Both the position numbers and the translations under genes were made by a program. The notes beneath the pieces were generated by a model. It saw nothing but the letters and a program-made list of their open reading frames with translations, was not told the DNA's origin and searched no databases. A stretch of 64,000 nt of DNA from Magnolia sinica (taxonomy: Eukaryota; Streptophyta; Magnoliopsida; Magnoliales; Magnoliaceae): NCBI RefSeq assembly GCF_029962835.1, contig NC_080588.1:47723001-47787000 (forward strand), read 5' to 3'. This document shows, in pieces, positions 33,698-45,073 of this stretch; the first letter of the stretch is position 1; every line of letters begins with the position of its first letter.

Positions 33698-33993
33698 GGG
33701 ATCGTTTGGATGCCTATAAATGGGGTTATGATTTACAGCTATATGGTTTACATTCGGTTTTTGGATGTTGAAAAATGTCGTATGCAGGTTTCAGCCCCAT
33801 TTGATTTTCAGGCTCTCCATTGATAGCCTAACGGCTATAAATGGAAAGATTGGCTCTCCATTTACAAGACTTAAAAAATTTAAAGGTCATCCAAACCTAG
33901 AGAATTCTTTACCTGTAAATCACTTATAGCTTACAACCAAACAGGACAAGCTACAGATGACCACTTAAACCATTTACAGGCATCCAAATGAGC
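33698..33993. mobile_element. Tourist-like MITE (296 bp) with TTA duplication
   Basis: The ends 'gggatcgtttggatgcctat' and '..acaggcatccaaatgagc' form imperfect inverted repeats. TTA flanks both sides (33695-33697, 33994-33996). Subterminal 'tttacag' and 'ctataaatgg' words recur. It sits inside the larger Harbinger element and resembles the 11787-31025 family. Confidence 0.8.
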
Positions 33994-33996
33994 TTA

Positions 33997-35044
33997 TCGA
34001 TCATGACCACTAATGATTGGCGAAAACAATACAAAAGATTTTTTTTTTAAAGCAATTGGAATTGATGATAACATTAAAAATAATTATTATTCATTCTTTC
34101 CAGGAACTCTAATCTTTACAATGATTTGTATTAGTCTTCTCATCATATTTTTACAGACCTGCTAGCTGTTACTCTTCTTAAATAACTAATTCCAAAAAGT
34201 GTTAATTTCCCATGAGAAAAAAAAAAGAAGATGAAAGGAAATGAAGAAAATCAAGGACATAACAGGACCTGATGGATCAGGTCTCTTGTCAAATGTAGTT
34301 CGTGTTCAGTTAGTTATCTACATTAGCCCCTGCAAATAGTAATTGCTCAACTCCATGTCTTTCATTCTACATCCATTCAAGAAATGGTTGGCTTGGAATG
34401 ATTCATTGTATTTTAGTCTTTCTTAACTGTTTATTGATTATAAGTGACTCTGTTACTGCCACACTTCCTAAGTGCTGGGCATACATCTGTATATTATCCA
34501 TGCCTGATGGATGTTTCATGATATATGACATGTCTGTAATGTGTTTGCAAGCCATGTGCAAGTTAAAAGTGTAAGTCACCACTGTTTCTTAAGGTGTGGT
34601 TCGTTTAAGATGTCACTGACATTCAGTTTTGAACCCTGGGACAAGAAATGGTTGGCTTGTAATGTTTGCATTGTGTGTATTCTCTGTTCTTTCGTAACTG
34701 TCTAGTGATTAGAAGTGACTCTGCTACTGCTACACTTCCCAAGTGTTGGGCATATATGTGTATAACATCCATGCCAGATGTGTGTAGTACATATATTGCA
34801 CTCTGTTACTGCTACACTATTACATTTCCTTACATTTTGAATTTCATGGACCGTGAGCTGTTAGGAAGTGTAGCAGTAAAGGCTTTCATTCTTCCTGGGA
34901 CAAGAACATAACTTATTTCATTCTTCCTGGGAAAATAAAACTGATTTGTCTTTCATTCTTCATGGGACAAAAACTGAAAGTATTACCTGTGGTCCATTAA
35001 GGGCCTGATTAGAATGGCCCATTGAACTGTTATATTATTTATCC
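33997..35044. other. Harbinger 5' non-coding region, continued
   Basis: I see no gene. Repeated phrases 'gtgactctgttactgcyaca' and 'cttcctaagtgctgggcata' occur at about 34,440-34,490 and 34,710-34,760, a duplication of roughly 270 bp. Confidence 0.5.
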
Positions 35045-35240
35045 ATTGAATGGAATTGTTGCTGTACATTCTGCTCATGTCCAAGGAATGGTATTGCTGC
35101 TGTACATTCTGCTCATGTCCAAGGAATAGTATTGCTACTATATATTCTGCTCATGCTGATTGAATGGTATTGCTGTTGTGCACTTTTCATCCATGGAAGG
35201 TATTGTTATTGTACATTCTGCTCATGCCCTCATTTGGTAG
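35045..35240. repeat. 38-bp tandem repeat
   Basis: 'ctgctcatg' is preceded by 'tacatt/tatatt' at 35071, 35109 and 35147, a 38-bp period. Weaker copies run to about 35,230. Confidence 0.85.
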
Positions 35241-35479
35241 ACCTGCTGTTCCAGTTCCTGCAAACAGTAGTTTCAGTTGTAGTGGAACTGTCTTATCTTC
35301 ACTCCACTAATCACGATCATTCGGTGACTATTGTTTCATGTTCTAAGCTTGTTTATTGGATTACATGATTTGGACGGTTTAGTGGTATCTGTTGCATGTA
35401 ACGTATGTAGTTTTACTAGTAAAGCCCAACATCAGATTTTGCAGCAGCAACATCTGATTTTGCTGCTGCATTGCGTGTT

Positions 35480-35650
35480 ACTGGTAGTAGCTACTCACAA
35501 ATCAGGCCTTTCTATTGTAGTGGTACTGATGGTGTTATTGGCAGTAGCGTATTTCAAATCAGGCATTTCTATTGTAGCAGTATTGATGGTGTTAGTGGCA
35601 GTAGCTACTCACAAATCAAGCCTTTCTTTTATAGTGGTTCTGATGTTGGA
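35480..35650. repeat. 57-bp tandem repeat, three copies
   Basis: Units start at 35491, 35548 and 35605 with 'ctactcacaaatcaggcctt' or variants. The period is divisible by three, so frames across it stay open and give hydrophobic repeats (LSIVVVLMVLLAVA). I regard these as by-products. Confidence 0.88.
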
Positions 35651-36312
35651 CATATGTTTGCCTTTCTCTTTGCTGCTGTTTACCTGTCATCTGCAATCGG
35701 TTTCTTCCTAATAAACTGTCATATTTCCACAAGTTCAGGTTCCCAAATTTAGTACTCTGTTTCTCAGGAATTCATCGTATATAGCGCATTTTCAGCTGAA
35801 TTTCAGGTATGTACCATGTTATTTTCTTTCCACTATTATTTGATTTCTTCTCTTTTTACTATTCAAAATTATCACCTTCCCATACAACTGTAATTCAATA
35901 TACGATGAAGTGACAGGTCTGGATATATGTTGCATATATACCTGCTCATGTCCAATTTATCAAAAGTATTTGGGGCTCCGTTCTTTATCTACCGCATGGA
36001 ATTAATCTTGGTATAAATAACATGAAGTAGCTATATGTAAATCACACGCTTAAATTATATTTATCAGATACTCCCCATGGTAAGATATTCAAATTGGGAA
36101 CTAAATTAAGCTATGGATTTAGGATTTATATTAAAAATACAATCGTACATACACGTTTAGGTGCACAGTTGGCTTGGAAGGATAATGATGAGGAAGAAGA
36201 GATGGAACGGGCTGTTGTCATGCAAGCGATGATAGCTTGCGTAGCAGCTGTTGGGAATACTGTCGCGTATATATGTTCAAACACCCGGCACGACACGGAG
36301 TAATGAGTGAGC

Positions 36313-37569
36313 AAGGTTCATCAACTCTATCATTCGGGCAACAGACAAGGATTGTGTAACTCAACTCAGAATGAGTCGAGATGCTTTTTTTAAGTTGTGT
36401 ACTAAACTACGCGAGAAGACACATCTGCGTGATACTCATAATGTGATTCTAGAAGAAAAGGTAGTTATTTTCCTCCACACTGTGGGTCATAATGTTCGTA
36501 ATCGGGTTATAAGGCACAGATTTATTCAATCAGGTGAAATCGTTAGCCACCACTTTCATCGTGTATTAAAGGCCATTGTATCATTATACCCTAAGTTTAT
36601 TAAACAGCCAGGATCAGAAACACCCTGCAAGATCTAAACAAATATAAATTAGACTCCATACTTTCAGGTATCATTTTGATTGATAGTCGTTGTATATCTA
36701 TATTATTATTCACAAACGCCTACTAACAAGTCCATCCCTAAGAGAAATTTGATGAAATGCATCTAGGATTGTGTCGGTGCAATTGACGGGACACACATAC
36801 CTGCTCATGTCCAAGCAGCGGATCATGCGAGCTTCCGCAATCGAAAAGAGTTCGTCTCTCAAAATGTACTTGCGGCATGTTCATTTCACATGAATTTTCT
36901 ATATATCTAAATGTACTTGGATGTGAGGGTGCTACACAATGCTCTAACTTGAATAGATGATCCCTTACTTGTCCCGCATGGTACAGGTTAGATTTTCAAA
37001 GATTACCCATCTAATTAATACTTATGAAATCTTCGACTGTCCACTTAATGGAACATTCATTCAACTGTGTAGAAAAATATTATGTTGTCGACGCTGGATA
37101 CCCGTATTCACCCAGTTTTATGGCTCCATACCGGGGTGTTTGATACCACTTACAGGAATATTGAACTGGGAGAGCGCCTGCGAACATGAAGGAGCTGTTT
37201 AATTACCAACATGCACAATTGCGCAATGCAATCAAGCATTGTTTTGGTGTAATGAAAGACAGATTTCCCATATTGAAGACGGCTATGTGGTATGAGTTAT
37301 ACACATAAGTAAAAATTGTTATAGCATGTTATGTGTTACATAATTTCATACGAACCGAACATGAGTCTCGTTAGGACCTACATGACGCTAACATATCTTT
37401 TGCTGAAGGGGAGAGTAACCCAACATCGCATGAGGTTTCAACGAATGACGAGAGGCAGTGGTTGCTGCGAGTTACTCGGCGAGAGAAGGATGCTTGGATT
37501 TGAGTGCGAGATGATATTGCAACTCGAATGTGGGCAGATGCGCATCAGAACAGTAGGAGTAGATAGTTG
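36313..37569 (+). pseudogene. PIF/Harbinger DDE transposase
   Basis: Three exons are deduced. Exon 36313-36667 starts in frame at RFINSIIRATDKDCV and continues through MSRDAFFKLCTKLREKTHLR and a helix-turn-helix-like NRVIRHRFIQSGEIVSHHFH. Intron 36668-36766 is phase 0. Exon 36767-36986 has DCVGAIDGTHIPAHV with the first Asp, then an intron at 36987-37072. Exon 37073-37569 has KYYVVDAGYPYSPSF with the second Asp, then FNYQHAQLRNAIKHCFGVMK. The third catalytic Glu, expected in the 'IERCFG' position, reads Lys. Stops lie at 36635, about 36,907, 36,953 and several in exon 3. The GWEGS block is missing. An acidic N-terminal piece (DEEEEMERAVV) is in another frame at 36187-36303. Transposition activity is lost. 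Confidence 0.85.
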
Positions 37570-37956
37570 AATTATTTTTATTTCTTCTTTGCAATTTTCC
37601 ATACGAACTAGACAATATTTAGGTGCTCGTAATATTAACTACTTGTCAATGGAATTATGGTTTTCCAAAAGATTAAAATATAATTATGATCAGGAATGTT
37701 CAATTTCTGATCAATCATGCTTATGTCATGTAGTTTCTCACGAAAATGGTTGACATTAGCTGAATTTCATTTGTACTTGACATGTGCTGCATGCGTAGTT
37801 GAAATGCTAGACTTCTGGTCCAATGATACATCGATATCGACGCAATCACCGGTTAAAACACATGTGGTGCCAACTCAATGTTCTCCACATAGGAAGATAG
37901 TGAAATTCATCACCAAGCCTCTGTCTCGAGCACCTAAAATCAAAAGGACTAGAGAA

Positions 37957-38889
37957 ATGGATCAAGTTCTTTTCGACACGTTGCTCAAATAGGTTACACT
38001 GGGACGTAAAGCGGATAATGGTTTCAAGCGAGAAGCCTACCAAGCAATGGCTGAAGAGGTTGCGAAGCATACAGACATAGCTGTCAACTGGCAGAATGTA
38101 CAAAACCAGCTAAGGTATTACAAGCGAGAATATAATGCCGTGAAGGACATGCTTGCGGCCAGTGGGTTTGGATGGGATAATGAGCGCATGGTGGTTATGG
38201 CCCCTGATGAGGTCTGGGAGGAATACCTTAGAGTATGATTTAAAAAAATATAGTTTATAGAACACAATCACAAACACTTAAATCATATGTACTTTTTGCT
38301 AACTTACAACTATCTTTTACAGCTGTAGTCTCACCCGTGTGTTGAAACACTTTGCAGGAAAAGAATCGATAGAATGGATGACCTTGCGGTTATCTTCGGA
38401 TCCAATCAGGCTACGGGATGATATGTGCAAGGAAGTACAAGTATGGCCACATTATCCTCTCCGATTCAGCGAGATCTCAATGAGTCCTGCAGAGACCTCG
38501 AAGATGATCTTGACGATACCATTGACCTCTCAGAGGACAACGTAGTGGACTCGACCCAGATCAATCATTTTTCCTCGAAGATTCCTTCGATGGAAAAACA
38601 CGCATCGCGTGGCACTCCAACTCGAACTTCCAATTCTGATGGTAGCCAAGGTGGGACCACATCAAAGAAATGTATGCGGCCTCCTCGTCCCTGCAATGTG
38701 CTTGACATCCCTCTTAAGACTGCTGCAGATGCTATGCGTGATTTTGGTCTAGGCAAAGAGGTTAATCGTACTAATAAGGTACTTGATGTTCTTGAAGAGG
38801 TACAAGGGTTGACCAACTCAGAGTTTATCGAAGTTGGTGAACTGTTGAGTAGGAACGAGAAGCTGACATCATTCTTTGTCAGTCTTTGA
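37957..38889 (+). pseudogene. Myb/SANT-like DNA-binding partner protein of the Harbinger element
   Basis: The frame begins MDQVLFDTLL, passes a TAG (37990) and continues VTLGRKADNGFKREAYQAMA, YYKREYNAVKDMLAASGFGW and MAPDEVWEEYLR. This is the plant Myb/SANT-like (Myb_DNA-bind_3) pattern. A 96-bp intron (38233-38328) fits before SHPCVETLCRKRIDRMDDLA and VIFGSNQATG. A TGA follows at 38419. The remaining 155 codons are acidic then Ser/Thr-rich, with a helical end (LDVLEEVQGLTNSEFIEVGE). In PIF/Harbinger elements the Myb-like protein binds the ends and brings the transposase to the nucleus. Two stops make this copy non-functional. The true N-terminus is uncertain, since the frame is open upstream from 37717. 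Confidence 0.82.
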
Positions 38890-39323
38890 CCCGATCGACG
38901 CGTTGAGTGGTTGAAGAAAACACTCCGCGATAACTTTGGTAATGCAGGTGTTAGGTCGGTCTGACAAGGACTGGTTCCTGGTTCTATTGATCTGTTTCTT
39001 TGTGGGCATGTAATAACTTTTTTATTCACTGATGATGGTGTTTTTTCCTTTTTTAGATTGATATAATTGGTATACAGTGTATACCAATTTGAATGGTGTG
39101 GTAATACTGGACCTTTTGTGCTTTAATCTATTTAATATATGTGATTTCACATGCTTGTTGTGTGCACATTGAGACAGATAGGGCCACACACTTCATTTGG
39201 AGAAAGGGTACGTACTAACAAATTTTTAAATTCAGATCATTTCAATGTAATTTTTTTCCCAGGGACAATATTGTGTATTTTTTAAATGCGATCATATTCC
39301 AATACACAAATCTCATGCCAATA
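38890..39323. other. Harbinger inter-gene spacer
   Basis: I see no coding sequence here. It is AT-rich with an 'aattggtatacagtgtatacca' -like palindrome near 39,066-39,087 and polyT runs. It probably contains the 3' end of one unit and the start of the next. Confidence 0.4.
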
Positions 39324-39743
39324 ATGGACATGCCAATGCAGATGGCAAAAGAGTAGTACTACGTTGTACTCGTGGGCCGTCGACCAGGCATTTATCTAAT
39401 GTGGGACGATGTTAGGTTGGAGGTCGAGGGATACAGCAGAGGGAGACATCGGGCTTTCAAGAATTAGAGGGAAACTATTGCATGCTGGGAGGGTCACTTC
39501 GGTGGTACCAGTGCACAGTCGAGACCTGCCATAGAATCTCATGCGGTTCATGTCGCCGCATTTTCAGACGAGGTTGACGTCCATCATTCGTCAACTTCGT
39601 CTATCCAACAGACGACCCGAGCCATGGTTTCTAGGGATACGGCGACTGATGATCCTGCCCCATCATTTGGGGAGAGATTCTGTGCACTTCTGATTGCCAT
39701 CATCATTCTTTTCTTTACGTTACTTATTATTTTTAAATTTTGA
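39324..39743 (+). pseudogene. RNase H1 hybrid-binding/viroplasmin-type domain with C-terminal hydrophobic tail
   Basis: A 139-codon frame (ATG 39324) reads MDMPMQMAKE, TAG, then YYVVLVGRRPGIYLMWDDV and EVEGYSRGRHRAFKN, TAG, then REAIACWE-like residues. The YYVV.GR.PGIY.W..V...V.G......F pattern is that of the small RNase H1 N-terminal hybrid-binding domain, listed in Pfam as Cauli_VI. A Ser/Thr-rich linker follows, then a hydrophobic end (FCALLIAIIILFFTLLIIFK) that could anchor the protein in a membrane by its tail. No RNase H catalytic domain follows. It lies 434 bp after the Myb/SANT gene, same strand, inside the element. Stops at 39354 and 39465 inactivate it. Confidence 0.6.
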
Positions 39744-40330
39744 GTATATGAGGTTGTGTAATTGAATGAATATTATTTTTTTGAACTGTGATTGTATGGT
39801 TTTGCTGATTTGGGGACCATCATCCACTGACAATTGCCTTGGTCACCTGTATATTATCGACTGCTTTACCTTGTCGATAATTTTGTCTCCAACCACTGTC
39901 TATTGGTGTGGTCCAATGAATATGTGGACCTGATATATTGATGTCGAGGTTTTTCTTATTGGGGGTGGAATCATTTGGTGTGGTCCACTAAATATTTGGA
40001 CTACACATGTTTTTTGCCTACCTCTTCCTGGGATTTGGACTGGGCACTTAGATTGGACGGTCCAAATTAGGCAATCTTCACGTGGTATGCCACTATTTTG
40101 TTGGAAATGCTACACTTGCATATAATTAGAATGGCCCATATTGAGAATGGTGTGGTCTATTGGATATCTGGACCACATTTATTTACTTACATCTAATATA
40201 TCGGACGGCTTGGATGATACTCTTTCAGATGGTGTGGTCCATTGGAGACCTAATTTTCAGTAGCTGGACCCAAGTACAACATGGATTGTGAGCTAATTGC
40301 AGTTTTGTCCGAGCCAACGAAAATCCTGGG
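39744..40330. other. Harbinger 3' region with dispersed-repeat fragments
   Basis: Repeated phrases 'tggtgtggtccaytgra' and 'tggaccacatttatt' at 39,905, 39,975, 40,150 and 40,235 mark copies of a short related motif. I see no gene. Confidence 0.5.
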
Positions 40331-40858
40331 GGAACGGATTGGCTACTCCCCCTACCACCACCCCCGTGGTTGGTTGTTGGTGCTCTGTGGCCCCCACCAT
40401 GTTGTATTTTCTTCATCCATTTCGTTCATCCATTTTTACAAATCATTATAGGGCTTAATCCCAAAAATGATAGGAATATAAATCTCAGTTGGAACAAACC
40501 ACAAGAAAGCACAAGTGATTGGATATCCACCATTGAAATCCTCCTACGGCCCACTGTATTGTTTATTTGACATCCAATCTGTTGATTAGGTAATTCAGAC
40601 CCAAATGAAGGGAAAAAACAAAGATCAGCTTGATCCAAAACTTTTATAGCCCCCAAAACAATTTTTAATGATCGAAGTTCATTCAACACTAATTCCACTT
40701 GAGATTAGAATATACCTCGGTTCTGGTCTCATACCATAAAATGATTTAGAAAAATAGAGGGACGGAATGGATGAAACACATATTTCATGATGGGGCCCAC
40801 AGAGTACCGACCACTAGGCATTGGCTGGAAGCAAAGGGAATAGCCAATCCAATTTCAA
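40331..40858. mobile_element. MITE of the dispersed family with terminal inversion
   Basis: The left end 'aacggattggctactccc' and the right end 'gggaatagccaatccaatt' are inverted relatives. Next inward, 'gtgctctgtggcccccacca' is matched inverted by 'atggggcccacagagtacc'. The interior has the usual 'ccaaaaatgataggaatata', 'tgttgattaggtaattcaga' and 'gcttgatccaaaacttt' phrases. It is the most complete copy of this family in the window, about 0.5 kb. Confidence 0.7.
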
Positions 40859-41082
40859 ATCCCGGGATGTTGATACTAATCCAAACGGGTGGAACCACTT
40901 AAACCAAGGGATTCATGCAATTCCATGCCACAACCAAACGGGACTCACTTCCGTGATCTCGGGATATGCCAGACGTCCCACGGGATATGCCTGACGTCCC
41001 AAACATGCGCGGTGAAATTGGATTAGGCAATACCATGGATCTTACAACAATCCACTGGCATCACCATGATTACCTTAAAATT

Positions 41083-41130
41083 GATCCCATCCCTCCTAAT
41101 CCCGCTCAATCCGCCCGGCCAAACAGGCCC
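41083..41130 (-). repeat. Harbinger right terminal inverted repeat
   Basis: Ends '..cggccaaacaggccc' followed by TTA. It is the reverse complement of 31288-31335 apart from three positions. Confidence 0.9.
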
Positions 41131-41133
41131 TTA

Positions 41134-43754
41134 GGGTATGAGCCCAAAATTAGAGAGATCTAAGGCTCAAGTGGATCACTTCTTAGAAACATTTGGTCAT
41201 TGATTTTTTATTTTTTATAGCTAAACGTTAGTGGGATTAAACTTGGATTATTCACACAAACTGCACTGTATCTACCAACTCATCTAACTAATGAAAACAT
41301 TATCCATAGCTGATATTTGTGTTTTTCATAGTACAGGCCTATGTGACCTTATAAATAAGTTGGATAGCAAATTAGGTCTTTTCTTATGCCTCACCAATAG
41401 ACTCAAAAAGGTTTCAAAATGAGGTCACGGGTTGAAGAATCTATTGTGATGAAATCACATCATGGTGCGAGTGAACGAGGGTATGAGTGTGTTAAAAGAA
41501 AAAATAGCAAATAAACGTTATGATACCCGTGTATAAAAGTTTCAATAGTAGACATCTTTATCACCCGTGCTTCTTGTTATATGGCTCACTTGACAATTGG
41601 GAATGTCACTTTTTACCTCAGGGCTTAAATGAGTTGATAAAGCAAAACAGATAGACAGCTTTAATAAAACGCATACATCACAATGTACCGCTGACTCCAC
41701 TGGTTTCCGTGCCTGAGGGGAAGGGGATTGGTTATTGACCCCATCGTTTTGTATGAATTTTATATCCACACCGTCCATCTATTTTGCCTGCTCATTTTAG
41801 TAAATAAGCCAAAATAATAAAATAGTCTAGAGCTCAAGTTGACCACACCATATGAAACAAAAATTATGACACATACCATTAAAACCTTCCTAAGGGCCAC
41901 TAAAATGTTTATTTGCCATCCAACTTTTTGATCAGGTCAAGCACGAGTGAAGGGAAAACAAAAATATTAGCTTCATCCAAAACCTCAGTACCCTTAAGAA
42001 GTTTTCAATGGTGGGCATTCAATCACCAATGTTTATTGTAGTGTGGTCCACGTGAACTTTTGATCTACTTCAGTTATTGGCTCAGTGGATAAAACATATA
42101 CATCATGTCAGTCATAGCTGAGTGTTGTAGTCACCAGGCAATCTGCTTGGCTGCCAGGGGAAGGACACAATCCACAGCCATAATTATTGGGACTAAGAAT
42201 GACACGTGAAGGGAGGGACGCGTATCAGGTGAGCTTGGAGTAACTGCTTAGTGGGTGAGTCCTGGCCTACCTTCATGTTTTTGTTGTATATCCACTGCCA
42301 TCCAAAATTAATTTTTTAGCTCATTTTAGACCACGGTCCACAAAATAAAGCCGATCCAAATCTTTAAAGAACCACGCCACAAGAACCGTGAACACCCATC
42401 ATTAAGATTCTAGGGTCAAACCGTAATGTTTATTTGCCATGTAACCGGTTGATAAGGTGACATGGACATCAATTAGGGAGGGATTGGCCTAATCTGCGCC
42501 CCCGCTTTTCCAATGGGCCGACGCACAGTCAAAAGCTAAGTATGGCCCCAACGTGATGTTTATAAGAAATCTTAACCATCCATCCATTTTTTTCGAATCA
42601 TGTCAAGACAGTCCAAAGGGAGACAGAACCAATACTCAAGTGGGCGACACCAGGCAAAACGGTGGGGAAAGGATGCCAATCTTTGAAACCTTTACAGGGT
42701 CCACCGAGATGTTTATATGCCATCAAACCGTTCATTCTCACTGTGATGAACTGAAAAATAGGAATATTCGCCTGATCCAAACTTACGTGGCCCCACAAAT
42801 GTTTCAACAGTGGTCGTACACTCCCCAGTGTTTCCTTTCGTGTGGCCCACTTAAAGTTTGGTTCTGCCTCTTTTTTGGGTTCATATTCTAACATGAGCCG
42901 ACAAAATGGATGACCGCGTGGATTTCTCGAAAACATCACGGTGAGGCCCACCTGGCTTCCCACCGCAGGAAGGTGCAGGCAATCCTTGTCCGCAACCGGC
43001 TGAGCCAGTTCCACCTTCTCATTATTTAACAGCTCGGTCAAACATTCCGTGAAGACTCATTGTGATACAAGTATAAAATCCACTCCGTCCATCAGTTTCT
43101 CCACTCGTTGTTAGGCCCCAGTGGCAAAATTCAGCTAGATCCACAGTTAAGATGGTACACCCCACATGGAACAATGAGGATCGGATGCTCAACCATAGAT
43201 TTGTGTGCCAGGCTACATGGTGTGCATCTTTTATAAAACCTACGAAGAGGCGTAACTAACCAAGATGAAGGCCATATACAAAAGTCAGCCTGATAAGAAA
43301 AAAAAAAAAAAAACTCTGGTGGGCCGTGCTGACTGCTGAGTGTGTGGGGGTTAGTGCGTGTTTTGTGTTTTTTTTATAAGTATGGTTGAAAACAATCGCT
43401 CTCAACTGATGGACAGAGGATTTTACATATACAATATGGTCGGTCCAGTTTGTGTGTTTTACGGCCTGTGTTGTGGACGATTTGGGACCGTCTTTTCCAC
43501 TTTTACTGATGGAATGGCTTGTTTTCACCACTAGATTACTCCCTCAGATTAATTTGAACCGTCCATGAGAACATCAGTGACGTGTAAAAGCTATATTCTT
43601 GTAATCATGGGCCATTGATGATCCTGACCTTTAAATCTTGGATTTAACATAGCAATGATGCGTTTGTGAATTTAGTCCATTTAATTTCAGTTATACATGC
43701 CACGTGTACCATTTCTTTGTACTTGTGTATCAAGTAACATGGTCACGCAAATTA
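41134..43754. repeat. Cluster of degenerate dispersed MITE copies
   Basis: At least four decayed copies lie here: about 41,135-41,420, 41,730-42,130, 42,200-42,480 and 42,500-42,990, with a partial one at 43,040-43,250. Shared landmarks are 'ccgtccatctattttgcc', 'gttgaccacaccatatgaaa', 'gtttatttgccatccaac' and 'gtgtggtccacgtgaactt'. Frames present (for example 42598-43041 minus) are shadows of these repeats. I see no gene. Confidence 0.65.
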
Positions 43755-43795
43755 GAGAAATTTCCTACTGTACGACCCATATAAGGCCCACCAAC
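43755..43795 (+). repeat. MULE copy 2 left terminal repeat
   Basis: Similar to 12790-12830 with several substitutions (cctactg, catataagg, caccaac). Confidence 0.8.
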
Positions 43796-44358
43796 CTTTT
43801 AAAGCCCACTACTTTTTAAGCTTCCACAAATAAGTCCCTGCTGTACGGACGCCCCTGCACGTGACGAAAATGCCCCTGCTCCGAAAATATCACTGCATGT
43901 ATTCCCTTACGCGCAAATACACGTCCGAACTCTCCCTGCCATCCCTAATCCTTATTTTCACCCATTTTCTCCGTGAAATCTCCGTAGAATCCCCATCCGG
44001 CTATCACAGTACATCTTTTATCATCCATTACTCAAGGTGAACGGTTTTCTTTTTCTGAGAGGACGTGTGGATGCATTGATAAATGTGAGATCTTGAAGGC
44101 TTATCTCCAAAGAATGTGTTTCACTGTCAACGAAAGAATGTGTTTCTCTGTCAACGTAATCTTATTATTCTTCTCGATTTTACTGATACGGCGGCGGCAC
44201 AAGGTAAGGACATTTAAACTCTTAACAAATTACCTAGAAGTTTGTGGTCAATTTTAAGTGTCAATTTCATGCATTGCTAAGTCATTTTACGTGGTTTTCC
44301 AATAAACTTCAAGAAGTTCGTGGTCAATTTGATGAAGTTTCGGGGTCAATTTCACTTA

Positions 44359-44858
44359 GCGCATGTTTGATTTTCTCAGGTAAATGTAAATGCAGTGGAA
44401 ATGGACAATAATTATTTCTTGGGTAATTACCTTCGAGGAGACTACCAAATATAAGTGGGGCCCACCATGATGTAGATAGATTATCCACACCGTCCATCCA
44501 TCATAACAACTAAATTTAGGGCATGAGCCAAAAAATGAGGCAGATTCAAAGTTGAAGTGGAGTACACCGCAGTAAAAATGTAATCAAACTTACCATTAAA
44601 AACTTCTTAGAGCCACTGTTTACTTTGGTGTGGGCCACTTGAAAGTTGGATTTTTCTCATTTTTTAGCTCATGCCTCAAAATGTTACGGTAAAACGGATG
44701 GACGATGCGGATATGTCATATACATGACGGTGTGGCCTACAAATTTATGCTAGTCATTTTGGACCCGTTTTGCAAAGCAGGAATGCACTGCAGGTGATAT
44801 TGTAATAATTGGCTATTTATAGGTATATTACATTCTCTTTGGAAAATCAAACAAGCCC
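44359..44858. mobile_element. 500-bp Harbinger-type MITE with precise empty site
   Basis: Ends 'gcgcatgtttgattttc' and 'gaaaatcaaacaagccc' are inverted, flanked by TTA at 44356-44358 and 44859-44861. The paralogous position in MULE copy 1 (about 13,395, 'ttcacttagttcc') lacks the insert and has a single TTA, so the borders are confirmed inside this window. The interior has dispersed-repeat phrases ('caccgtccatccatcat', 'ggtgtgggccacttgaa'). Confidence 0.92.
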
Positions 44859-45073
44859 TTAGTTCCTGGTCAATTTACTGAATTGATCGGTCAACTTCAT
44901 GCACTACTTGGTCAAGTTCACGCATTTTACCTTCAAATTGTAGTGCATTTTTGTAATACGACCGTCAAATTTGTAGTGCCTTTTTAGTAATACGACTGTG
45001 AATGTTATATATTGAATGCATTTGTTGCTTTCTTTGAAATTGAGAATTTCATACCACTACGATTCAAATTTCA

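Larger units (their letters stand above)
31288..41130. mobile_element. 9.8-kb PIF/Harbinger element
   Basis: Terminal inverted repeats of 48 bp (31288-31335 and 41083-41130) match at 45 positions. Both begin 'gggcctgtttggccg'. TTA flanks both ends (31285-31287 and 41131-41133), the standard PIF/Harbinger duplication. Inside on the + strand lie a DDE transposase with introns, a Myb/SANT-like partner and an RNase H1 hybrid-binding-type frame, in that order. Every frame has stops. The 5' 4.5 kb is non-coding and rich in short tandem repeats. MITEs at 33698-33993 and about 40331-40858 are nested within it. Confidence 0.88.

Noticed and set aside
35331..35752. Hydrophobic repeat protein with several membrane-like segments
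   Set aside because: The repeated hydrophobic blocks arise from a 57-bp non-coding tandem repeat, and two overlapping frames are open.
42598..43041. 147-codon minus frame
   Set aside because: It lies across degenerate copies of the dispersed MITE family (phrases such as 'tgtggcccact') and has no domain.
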